From positions 29,381,043 through 29,445,042 of the forward strand of contig CM023539.1 of assembly GCA_013350335.1 (NCBI GenBank): DNA of 64,000 nt, in the 5' to 3' direction. The notes beneath the pieces are model-generated. The model was given only the letters and a program-made list of their open reading frames with translations, made no database searches and had not been told where the DNA came from. The translations under genes and the position numbers were made by a program. Of this stretch, positions 46,058 to 64,000 are shown one piece after another (position 1 is the first letter of the stretch; every line of letters begins with the position of its first letter). Source of the stretch: Chimonanthus salicifolius. Its lineage: Eukaryota > Streptophyta > Magnoliopsida > Laurales > Calycanthaceae.

Positions 46058-46561
46058 CTAACAATACTGGAGATCCACATGGTGAACAACTAGGTTTGAT
46101 GACTCTGTGCTCAAACAGATCTTGGATTTGTTGCCGGATCTCATCATTCTCTGTGATGGAGGTACGATACAGACCCATGTTAGGTAGGGAGCATCTCCTA
46201 CTAACTGTATATCATTCTCCACAAATCTCTGTGGTGGTAGACCTTGTACCTCTTCGAATAGCTCCTTAAAAGTCAGCTTCACTTTCTCGACTTCAGTTTC
46301 CTGTTTGGGGGTGAGTAATATTGAGAGTGCCACTTTAGCTAGTGGTTGTTCATGTGGTCTGATCATCAACAGGACAAACTTCCCACAAGCATTCACCATC
46401 CTCTTGGCCTGTGTAGTTGTGACCAAAGTGGTGGTGGTCTGTGGTTTGCTGGCATTGACATGAAATTCTTTTCCGTTCTTCACAAACCGATACTTGCACT
46501 GTCGCCTTAATGAATGGCATCTCGGTCCCACAAGTATGGACTGTCCAAAATGACCTGACAC
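46058..46561 (-). pseudogene. Ty3/Gypsy pol: protease-RT linker and RT start
   Basis: Near the N-terminus it has CKYRFVKNGKEFHVNASKPQ and TTTQAKRMVNACGKFVLLMI. Then FEEVQGLPPQRFVENDIQLV matches the conserved entry to Gypsy RT (normally GLPPxRxxxHxI, with N replacing H here). The frame then degenerates (DAPYLTWVCIVPPSQ) and ends at fragment E, before the catalytic YxDD. Confidence 0.8.
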
Positions 46562-46662
46562 ACGTCCAATGGAACCACCTCACTTGTCACCTCATCAATG
46601 TACTTCTCTGTGATAGCAAATTTAAAGGTGCATTGATTTGTGATCTTCATATCCACATCTTT

Positions 46663-46863
46663 CTATATCCACCCAAATGGATAGGGTTTTGGTTGTGCTG
46701 TTGTCACCAAACCCATCCTCTTTACCAAACATTCTGAAATGAGATTCTTCTGGCTTCCATGGTCAACTATTGCTTCTATCACACTTTGTTTCACTTGAAT
46801 CTTCAAGTGAAAAAGTTCTTCTCTTAACTCAGAGTTCTTATAAGTCTTTGCGGTCTTTGCCAT
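46663..46863 (-). pseudogene. Ty3/Gypsy protease fragment
   Basis: VIEAIVDHGSQKNLISECLV corresponds to the active-site segment of Gypsy protease (usually A-L-I-D-S-G-S/A), with His in place of Ser after Asp. RMGLVTTAQPKPYPFGWI follows, characteristic of plant Gypsy polyproteins. Confidence 0.8.
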
Positions 46864-46880
46864 AAGTGAGAGTTTACTAT

Positions 46881-48318
46881 TGTTAAACCCAAGGTTTCAA
46901 CCCAAGGATATATGGGTATTTTGATGACCACAAACCATTAAAGTGTGATATTTAATATTTCAAATGATGTTACTCAATGAGACAGGTATCACATTTACAA
47001 AGAAGAAAGAAGGGCAAGATCATTGAAGATCAATGCAAGAGATCGGATGACTTATCAATCTTTGAAGTTCAAATGGCAAATGATATAAAGATTGAAGATT
47101 GAAGATCAAACTTGTGTCCTTTGTTTTTGGTCATGAGTGTTAAGAACAAAATGTAAAGTTACTCAATTGTTGAACACCATGGCTCAAGTCACCCTCTAGT
47201 GGACCATAGGAAAACCAAGCTTTATCTTATGCTTAAGTCCCTAAGACCTATGTATTTGAAATGACCAAAATGAAGCCAAAACTACACAAAACATCTTTAA
47301 GGTCATTTCAGTCGACTGAACTTGGAGTTTCAGTCGACTGAATCAATGGATTAATGGGGAACCGATAATTCAGTCGACTGAATAAATATTTCAGCCGACT
47401 GAAATACTGTATTTTCACTGGGGTGTATTTTCAGTCGACTGAAATGAAGTTTCAGCCGACTGAAATACTAGATGTTCGTAAGCAGAGATTTCAGTCGACT
47501 GAAATTATGTTTCAGCCGACTGAAAAATAGAATTTTCATGACTTGCAAAATTCAGTCGACTGAATTCTCAGATTCAGCCGACTGAATTATTCGCAGATAA
47601 ACTGTTTATATCTCTGGGCATTTTCAGTAGACTGAATACTCACTTCAGTCGACTGAATCGCGAAACGGTAATATTTTTTGAACATTAAATGCTCTCTCCA
47701 ACGGCTCCTTGCTTCATTTAATGCTTTGCAACGGTTCTAAATATGACAAAATTATAAAACGAAGCTCCCATGAGTAAATGGGTTGTTGAATCACTTGAAA
47801 CCAAGAGGAATCAATTGAAATCAAATCTCAAGCATACTCCAGCTCAAAAACCCATCTCTTGCAATCTTACCTTGAGCCATTTCAGTTCAACTCTTTGAGC
47901 AACTCTTAGAAAACTAGATTTGTAAACATTTGAGAGTTACTCCTAAGCTTACATTGTAATCATCTACATTTTCTTAAAAAGATAAAGTTTGAGAAGGGTT
48001 GGTGTAACCCTTGTAAAGGAGAAGGGTGTCTTCATCTTCAAGCATTGTAATAGGTTTCTTCTCCACCCTTGAAGGAGAAGTTTAGTGCATTCAATCCTCA
48101 AGTGGTGTACTTGAGGCGAGGACGTAGGCAAGAACGCCGAACCTCGTAAAAATCTCGGGTTTAATCTCTCCATCTCTTCTCATCTCCTCTTTTATATTTT
48201 CGCACTTATTTACTACTTGTTTGCATCGTATTTTTCTTAAATTGTGAAATCAAAGAAAACCCAAAAAGTTTGCATTGACCCAATTCACCCCCCCTCTAGG
48301 GTCAATTTCTGGGCAACA
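46881..48318 (+). mobile_element. Solo Sirevirus-type LTR K (1438 bp)
   Basis: It starts TGTTAAACCCAAGG and ends GGGCAACA. Both flanks are ACTAT (46876-46880, 48319-48323), a perfect target duplication in the Gypsy element. Near the 3' end, CAATTCACCCCCCCTCTAGG is the C-rich block typical of these LTRs, and R2 and R3 have versions of it. An array of twelve TTCAGTCGACTGAA dyads occupies 47307-47657. There is no internal sequence. Confidence 0.88.
47307..47657 (+). repeat. Phased array of 12 TTCAGTCGACTGAA dyads
   Basis: Dyads start at 47307/47329, 47369/47390, 47430/47451, 47490/47511, 47551/47573 and 47623/47644. Within pairs the spacing is 21-22 bp; pairs repeat every 60-62 bp, and the last interval is 72. 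In four of the six pairs the second member is TTCAGCCGACTGAA. The bases between dyads are not repeated. Confidence 0.92.
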
Positions 48319-48323
48319 ACTAT

Positions 48324-49325
48324 CAATTGTCTTCAGCTCTTCTATCTCTTCCACTTTACGAACATTCAACCCTGTCTTTCTGTCCTTCTTCGGGCGTTGC
48401 TCAGGATGTAGTTTAAAGCACTTATCCTTTGTATGACCAACCCCTTTCCAGTGGTCACAAGTAGGACCTTTTGCATTACTTCCTCAGCTGACTAGACCCA
48501 CCCTTGCTGTTACCACCCATACCAACTCTTCCTTTGAAATTTGGCCTGACCTCAACCCTATCAGACTTCTTGTTCTTTGCCTCTATGGCGATGGCTCTCA
48601 CTGTAGTTTCATCAATGGAGCTAACTTTGAAAAGTTTTAGCTTCCCTCTGAATGTATTCAGCTAAACCATCCACATACTTCATAAAAACTTCAAAATCTT
48701 CGATAGAGATGCCCAATATAATAGCCTGAGTGTGAAACTCAGTGGTGTACTCTTGAACCGATTGGCCAGATCATTGTCTCAAGTACTGCCACCTAATCCA
48801 CCGGTCTTCCTCATGTCCAATTGGGTAAAACTGTTTCCGGACCAACTTCTTAAACTTGTTCCAAGTTAATTCAACTATGTTGTGGCGCTTAACATAAGTG
48901 TTCCACCATGTCAGTGCATGACCTGACATCTTCAGTCGTGCTAGACTGATTTTCTGTGTACTGGTGTATACACAGAGAGTAAAATAGTTCTCCAATTGAT
49001 CTATCTAATTGTCTAATTTCTCCGCATTAACATCACCATTATAAACAGAAATTTCTAATTTGAAATCAACACAGGAAAGGTTTCTTACCGTCTAGGTCGT
49101 CTACCAACTTAGTTTGGTTGACCTCTTCCTCATCTTCTTCCTCTTCATCTGTCTCATCTGTATCCATCGGGTCAATCCACTTCTTTTGGATGAACCTGCA
49201 CACGTCTGCTTCAGAGAGGACTTTGAGGCGGCACCTTCCACTAACTTGGTGACTAACTTCGTTAATGCGGTCACTTGTTCCTCCAATTTAAAGAAACGCT
49301 CCTTCAATTCGTCATTCGCAACCAT
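48324..49325 (-). pseudogene. Ty3/Gypsy gag, broken
   Basis: From the ATG at 49325 the frame begins MVANDELKERFFKLEEQVTA, a short coiled-coil-like N-terminus. After a shift, 48995-48771 has KMSGHALTWWNTYVKRHN and TWNKFKKLVRKQFYP, the core of the Retrotrans_gag family. A zinc-knuckle-like CDHWKGVGHTKDKCFKLHP lies near 48470-48410 with the second Cys lost. Basic PKKDRK residues follow. Not functional. Confidence 0.75.
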
Positions 49326-49452
49326 GTCTGTCTTTCTCAAAATTCCCCTTCTTTCTAAACAAAGGGGCTCTGAGAGTTCTTCACTGGACTTTTGGTATTG
49401 ATAACGTGTCAAGACCATATACCCTAGGCTTCCCAAAAGAAGACGAAACCGA

Positions 49453-49464
49453 GCTCTAATACCA
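49453..49464 (-). promoter_or_regulatory. Primer-binding site of Gypsy element
   Basis: The minus strand reads TGGTATTAGAGC, one base off the initiator-Met tRNA site, eight bases after the LTR end. Confidence 0.8.
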
Positions 49465-49472
49465 ACTTGATC

Positions 49473-50201
49473 TGTTATTCCTGACGTTTGGGTGACAATG
49501 GATAGAAACACAGCAGAATGAAATGAGAAAACAAGAGAGACACAGGATTTTGGGAAGATGAATCTTCCTCTTTTTGGTCTTTTCTTTAATTTCTCTCAAA
49601 GATCATACATTCCAAAGGTTTTAGCGTGCATCCACAGGATGGAGACTACAAAAAACAAAAGAGACAAAAGGATAAAAGTGGACATAAACTGTCCAGAACC
49701 GTCGAAAATTGCTCTAACCATCGGCAATTTTCACGTACTAGTCGACTGGTATGTCGACTGGTACATCAAATAGTACTGTTCAATGAATGTGGTAGACGAT
49801 GTACCAGTCGACTGGTACCATCAGAGAGCTGTTTGTTTTTTACAGACAGACAGTAGACGATGTACCAATTGACTGGTACTGTTTACAGGCTGTGTAGACG
49901 ATGTACCAGTCGACTGGTGGATCGACTAGTATCATCAGAGAATTGTTTGTTCTTACAAACAGACAGTAGACGATGTACCAGTCGACTGGTGGATCAACTG
50001 GTACCATCTAGGAGTGATCTGTAGTACCGTACAGTTACTAGACGATGTACCAGTCGACTGGTGCATCGACTGGTACCCTTAAAGACTTATTTTCTTCCTT
50101 TTTAAGCCTGTAAACAAAAATACAGTAAGAGAAAATACAGAAAAATGCATAGAAATACATGAAAATATAATAATGGAAAATTCTCCTGTATCATTTTATC
50201 A
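49473..50201 (-). repeat. 5' LTR of Gypsy element
   Basis: The minus strand runs from TGATAAAATGATACAGG (50201) to GGAATAACA (49473). The left end is secured by the primer site. The right end is inferred from the TG start, as there is no partner LTR. It contains GTACCAGTCGACTGGTAC palindromes. Confidence 0.65.
49736..50078 (-). repeat. ACCAGTCGACTGGT palindrome array
   Basis: GTCGAC-centred dyads lie at 49741/49753, 49807, 49868 (degenerate), 49909/49921, 49981/49993 and 50053/50065. Paired members are 12 bp apart, and the last three pairs repeat every 72 bp. GTAGACGATGTACCAG leads most units. Confidence 0.88.
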
Positions 50202-51266
50202 GTATGAATTCTTAATTAGAATCTGCATACTCTGAGAGTGTTTGTTTAAATTTTATAAACATTGTAGAAATTTTGGAGAAATCTAAAATACTGAGAGAAC
50301 TTTGCCAAAAATTGATAGAAATATTCTGTCACTGAGAGAAACAATTAGTGGTTTGATGATAATTAGAAAAAAAAAAAATTCAAACACTTTTTCCCTTAGT
50401 TAAGTCACCTGATCTGAGGATCGAAACCTCGAGAACTCTTCAAACTATCCTTATTTGCGAGTTATCTGTTTTTTCAGTCGAGTTGACTCCGCTAAGTTGA
50501 CTGAATCAAAACCATGTTTTAGAACCATGTTGCAGAAACATGCTTGCCACATGGCTCTATGAAAACAAAATCAAGAACTTCTACACCCATTTCATTGAAT
50601 CAAATGATATATCAAACTTAAATTATAAAATATTTAATTTATACACATAAAATATAAACTATAAAGAGCTGATATCAAAAGACGAAAAGATAGCTTTATT
50701 TAAATCTATACATATGTTTTAATTATACTTTATATGTATGGGCATAAACTTTGGACCAAAATAAGTCTTATGCAGCTACATCTTAACTATTAAAAGAATA
50801 AGAAAAATGCCTAAGAATATTAAATATTCAAAAAATAATGAAAGTTATTAAAATTGCAAGAAGTTAAAAACATGGTTTTATGATTGGAAAAATGTGATTC
50901 TTTGGGCATCGTGTTCAAAGATGAAAATATCTAATCAAAGGATCAATCAATCATATGGGGTAATGGTGACCCTACATAGGATGTAAAAGATTAGTAAATA
51001 AAACAATAATTTCTAGTCATGAAAAATATAAATAAAAGTTGGCTTCTATAATTAGATCAAGATGATTTTGTCTATGTCCTACGCCCAATTAATTTTTTTA
51101 CAAAAGACCCGTTACACTATATAAAGATGGGGCAATTATTTAATAAATAAATGGCCACTATTCACTTAATAAGTCGAGATCAAGTGTCACTGGGTGCATG
51201 GGTCACAGTTCATTTTCTTTTTCTTTCAGTTTTATTAAGGCTATGGAAACTCAACTTGTATGTTTG

Positions 51267-51442
51267 ATGAGCTACATCTACACCAAATTTTAGCCTCAAC
51301 CTCAATTTTTTACCACTCAATCTCTATAAATGAGATGACCCAACATTCTTGAATTTTTAAAAGCATCCATTGCTTTTAACCATTAAGATCATGTGGTTAA
51401 AAATTGATTTGGGGACTAAAATTTTGTCCATTTGTAGCTCAT
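51267..51442. mobile_element. MITE-like inverted-repeat element (176 bp)
   Basis: The left arm 51267-51316 starts ATGAGCTACA and contains AAATTTTAG, CAATTTTTTACCAC. The right arm 51393-51442 is its imperfect reverse complement (GTGGTTAAAAATTG...CTAAAATTTTG...TGTAGCTCAT). Arms of about 50 bp surround a 76-bp centre. No convincing target duplication is visible, so the superfamily is unknown. Confidence 0.6.
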
Positions 51443-54033
51443 AAAATCTAATTTCAATCCATATAGTTGGTATTTCTATGGCATCAACAAAAAAATATAT
51501 AAAAAAAATATTAAAAGCACTTAGATGCAACCAATTTCACCTAAAAGTATCATACATGAAATGTGTTGAAGAAGTTTGGTACTCATGTTTATTATCCCTT
51601 TCTAGTTCCGTGAGGAAGACAAGATTTGAGAGAGAAGGGGTAATTTATGCCAATTGATTTTCTTTTGAAAATTTGTCTTGAAGCAATGTTAGATATAAAA
51701 TTTCAACTTATTTTTTCTTTATCATACATTACAAAAAGTGATTACATGTCATTGATGTGTTAACTTATAGTAATTGAAGTATTATTGCGAAGAAGTGATA
51801 TAAGATATGCAAGATTTTCATTTTTATTGGATGATTGAGATTTTCTCTTAAGCTTGACTGTGATATGAAAAGATTATTGTCTGAAATACTTAGATGCACT
51901 CCATCAAATCATGAATTAGATTTATTTGGTTGGATTATTACTTGAAGAATTAATATTGAAATATTTAGATCCACCGATTGAAGAATTGGGTCAGATCTAC
52001 AATAAATCTATTAGATCTAATCATGAACTATTGGATTGAATTAGTTGGATTAGTTTAATTAAATTACAATTGGCTGATGATGATGAGTTGATTTAAATTA
52101 CATATGATTTCATTGTAATGATGAATGCTGGTGAATCTTATTTAAAAATAAAAGTTGAGAAAACTAGAGATTTTATGTGCTAGATAAAATGTCTTGGATT
52201 CCAACGACATTATTTACTCCACATATTTCATTAAATTATTAATATATAGTTTTAGAGAGAGGAGAAATATAAAAGAGAAGTTGCATAATCTTATAAGTTA
52301 TGATATTTTGAAAGAAGCTTCAATCTTTTCATCCATTTTAATGACCTTTTCAAATTAAGCGAAAAAATTTCTTTTCAAAATATCTCTGTAAGTCATGGAT
52401 TCGAGTTATATAGATATTATCTATAGGTATTATATTAATATTTATTTTATAAAATCATTTTTCAAAAATTTAATTATAGATATTAAATATAAATAACTAT
52501 AATAATTGACTTTGATAATAATGATATTTGATAAAATGTCAAAATAAAAAATCTGCTTGGAAGTTCATTGACAATTACTATGATCCAAGGTGCATCTGGA
52601 CGATATAGTTTTCAAGTTCATTGACAATGAATGATTGACCCACACCCATTAAAGAAGTTGGACCAATTTCTTTATTGCAAATCAGTGTAGGAGGAGCTAA
52701 CGACCACTCACTGCCCTTTCTAACCTTTTTCCTTAAATTAAAGTCAAGATATCAAAGCAGCCCTTTCTCCCTTTGAAAGTAGATTCCCTGCAAATGGGTT
52801 TAATGGATTCGTCCCACTCAAGATAAGGAATATGCTCATTTAGCAATTTGTTGTGAGACGAGGCTGATATGCTATTTTTAAGTAGTATTAGTACGTTCTA
52901 ATTACGGATCAAAATCTCAGTTAAATGAGATCTCGGCCGATATTCTAAGATATATCTCTCCTCTTTCTTTTAAAAAAAAAATTTTCGAAATTTTTGTATT
53001 TTAATTTTTCTGAATAAAAAATGAAAGGAGGCTTAGTTTTGAAAAAAAAAAAAATTCAAATCGTTAATTTCTTCCTTAGTTCTAATACAAGAAAAAAAGA
53101 AATTGATATGTATTTTTATACAAATAAACCAGTATTTTATTATAAGGATCGATGAAGAGATCTCTTTTTTTTTTTTCTTCTAAAAGAAGCCAATGACTTA
53201 GTGTGAAATTCAATTCATTCAATAAATTTTATTTAAAACAAGATTAAAAAATTTGATAAGGACTTATTATTAAATTCTAAAAAATGTGAATTCAAATTTT
53301 ATAAGACATCTGAAAAAAATAGTTTACCTAGTCTAAATATAAAAGAAAATATCAAATAAATAGGCTTGGAAGCATGGATTTTTCTCATAGAGTTTGCTTG
53401 GTAGTTCAAAATTTATTCCCTCAATTGAAAATTCAAAATTTTGAAAAAAATGTATTTTGAATTTTTGATATTTTAACAAAGAATTAATAGTGAGAAGCTC
53501 TCAATTTTCAAAATATAAAATATGTGGCCATTTTATGTTAAAGTTTTAAAACTTTATAGTACTTTTCACCAAACTAATGTTAATAATTCACAAGATATGA
53601 AATTAGATTAATTACTCTTATTCTTGGTGAAAAAAATATTATTGGCAAAAGATCATATTGAGTATTAAGATTGTATAGAGATATTGTCAGAAAAATGTAG
53701 CAAAGAATAAAATAATTAAAAGTTAATAAAATGTATTTCATATATTTTTTAAATGCTTACCATATATAATTGAAAATGTATCGAGATTTTAGGTAATTAT
53801 TTAGGTATGGTAAGATTGCAAAATATTATCATAATATCTTTTCTAGTTATATTTTGAAAAATATGAAAATAATGTCAAAATATAAAAATATCAAGATAAT
53901 ATTAAAATATTTATCACATATCAAAAAATTGTGACAGTAAAAATGTAGTTGTATAATGTGATACACACTTGTTATAATTGGTTAATGGAAACATCTTGTA
54001 TTTATTTAACTTGAAGTTGAATGATTTAATAAA

Positions 54034-54520
54034 TATAAAATTACACTCGTACTCTATCCATTTGTTAGCCATTTATTTCATTCACTCTGTTTAAAATCAT
54101 TCTCCACATAATTACTCATAAAATTTCACTTTTATCCAATTTCATCCATGATTTTAGACATTGAAATTCAATTACTTTTTTTTTATTAATTTCCCTATAA
54201 AAAATTAATGAGCAAGAACTTAGCTAATTTAATTATTTTCATAATTTAATGAGATGTCAACCAAATCACCAATATAAAATTACACTAGTACTCTATCCGT
54301 TTGTTAGCCATTTTCTTCATTTGCTTTGTTTAAAATCATTCTCCACATAGTTACTCATAAAATTTCACTTTTATCCAATTTCATCTTTGATTTTAGACAA
54401 TGAAATTCATTAGTATAAATATTTGTTTTTATTAATTTTCCTATAAAAAATTAATGAGCAAGAACTTAGCTAATTTAAAAAAGTTTAATAATTCAATGAG
54501 ACGTCAACCAAATCACCACC
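54034..54520. repeat. 239-bp tandem duplication
   Basis: Unit 1 (54034-54272) and unit 2 (54273-about 54520) both begin TATAAAATTACACT. They share CTCATAAAATTTCACTTTTA and TTAATGAGCAAGAACTTAGC and end near CAACCAAATCACCA. Confidence 0.85.
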
Positions 54521-55096
54521 ACAATATTTTGAATCAATAATGAAAAAAAAAAAACTACCCTTAGTACTGTGGTAGGGGTGAGAGTGTACCACCATCAAAT
54601 TGACCATATATTATCTACTGCAAATCAATTGATTGTACATTTGATATTTAATTTTAATAAAACTTATATTAAATAATGAAAATAAGTCAATTTTATAGAT
54701 CGATTCCAGAATTATAACAAAATTTTATTAAAAGTATTTTCAAAGACTAAAAAGTTTCAATAGTTGTGTAGACTTAAATAACAATAATAAATATGTGCCA
54801 GAAAAGGTATAATTGAAATATAGATATAATTGGTACAATAATAATAAATACAAGAGTAAAAAACCATATAAACATGAAATCAATAAAACATTAATTATCT
54901 GATTATGGACCAAAGGGTTTACACTTTACAACTCAGAAGGGATAATTTTGCTCAAATTGACTGAATGTTCTGGAAACATTTGGCTAACGCCAGAGCGATT
55001 CTGCGATTACGAATATTCCTCTCTCGCCTGTAAACGCTCGTTGGAGAAACTTCTTTCCTTTGCGTCTCTGAAATCAAATTCCGCAAAACTACGGTT

Positions 55097-64000
<8,904 letters not shown>

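Larger units (their letters stand above)
46058..50201 (-). mobile_element. Ty3/Gypsy element, 3' truncated and split
   Basis: Minus-strand order is LTR (50201-49473), primer site (49464-49453), gag, zinc-knuckle-like motif (about 48470-48420), protease (46863-46663) and the start of RT (46561-46058). Protease before RT, with no integrase between them, marks Ty3/Gypsy. The solo LTR K (46881-48318) interrupts it between gag and protease. RT, RNase H, integrase and the 3' LTR are absent because fragment E begins at 46057. Confidence 0.8.
50202..55096. other. AT-rich intergenic region upstream of DHAR
   Basis: About 4.9 kb without a supported gene. It holds a MITE-like hairpin (51267-51442), a 239-bp tandem duplication (54034-54520) and many poly-A/T runs. 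The 200-400 bp before the DHAR start should contain its promoter. A weak TATA-like CATATAAAC lies at 54865-54873, about 225 bp before the ATG. Confidence 0.5.

Noticed and set aside
47307..47657. CRISPR-like repeat-spacer pattern
   Set aside because: The repeats are 14-bp palindromes in an LTR with perfect target duplication; no cas genes, and spacers are of two lengths.
48771..49511. Host gene on the minus strand
   Set aside because: The frames match Ty3/Gypsy gag and continue into a primer site and LTR.

Overview
This window is plant nuclear DNA from a repeat-rich flowering-plant genome. It holds one host gene with real coding evidence, the first four exons of a glutathione-dependent dehydroascorbate reductase (DHAR, + strand, 55097 to beyond the window end). 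Nearly everything left of about 50.2 kb is LTR retrotransposon sequence, much of it nested and decayed. No bacterial, organellar, rRNA, tRNA or CRISPR feature was seen. The species cannot be named from the sequence alone.

Layout. 1-23.0 kb is a nest on the minus strand. An old Sirevirus-like (Ty1/Copia) element has its 5' LTR at 13883-15610 plus 22935-23014, a decayed gag at 13149-13882, multiple polypurine tracts at 8335-8805, and its 3' LTR at 2700-3112 plus 7291-8334. A second related LTR lies at 11268-13148. Into these went three very long, promoter-like, non-coding LTRs of the TGTAA...TTACA type: copy C (1-2699, -), copy A (3113-7290, +, solo LTR with 5-bp target duplication) and copy D (15611-22934, -). 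D is itself split by copy B (17409-21194, +, perfect duplication TAAAC). 23.0-30.4 kb holds an LTR fragment, a short fragment resembling a SMAX1-LIKE/Clp-type gene, and a complete but broken Copia element (23877-28863, -). 30.4-33.2 kb is a small LTR element with a perfect target duplication that carries a captured piece of the SPT6 elongation-factor gene. 33.3-38.2 kb is a second decayed Copia element. 38.2-44.3 kb is poorly coding repeat DNA split by a very young non-autonomous LTR element (40464-42518; two 419-bp LTRs differing at 3 sites). 44.3-46.1 kb is a fragment of the D family. 46.1-50.2 kb is a Ty3/Gypsy element (gag, protease and start of RT on the minus strand) cut by a solo Sirevirus-type LTR (46881-48318).

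50.2-55.1 kb is AT-rich intergenic DNA with a MITE-like hairpin and a tandem duplication. DHAR then follows. Its intron 3 is about 7 kb and contains a complete 2.9-kb non-autonomous LTR element in the same orientation.

The most unusual signal is structural. Several unrelated LTR families here each carry their own clustered palindrome or hairpin array: GTCGAC-centred dyads in two families, TTCGGAAcTTCCGAA in another, GGTTCGGCCAT/ATGGCCGAACC hairpins in the long LTRs. In the long LTRs, two further hairpins keep their pairing across copies while the bases change. The arrays are regularly spaced, in the clearest case at 21-22 bp inside about 61-bp repeats.
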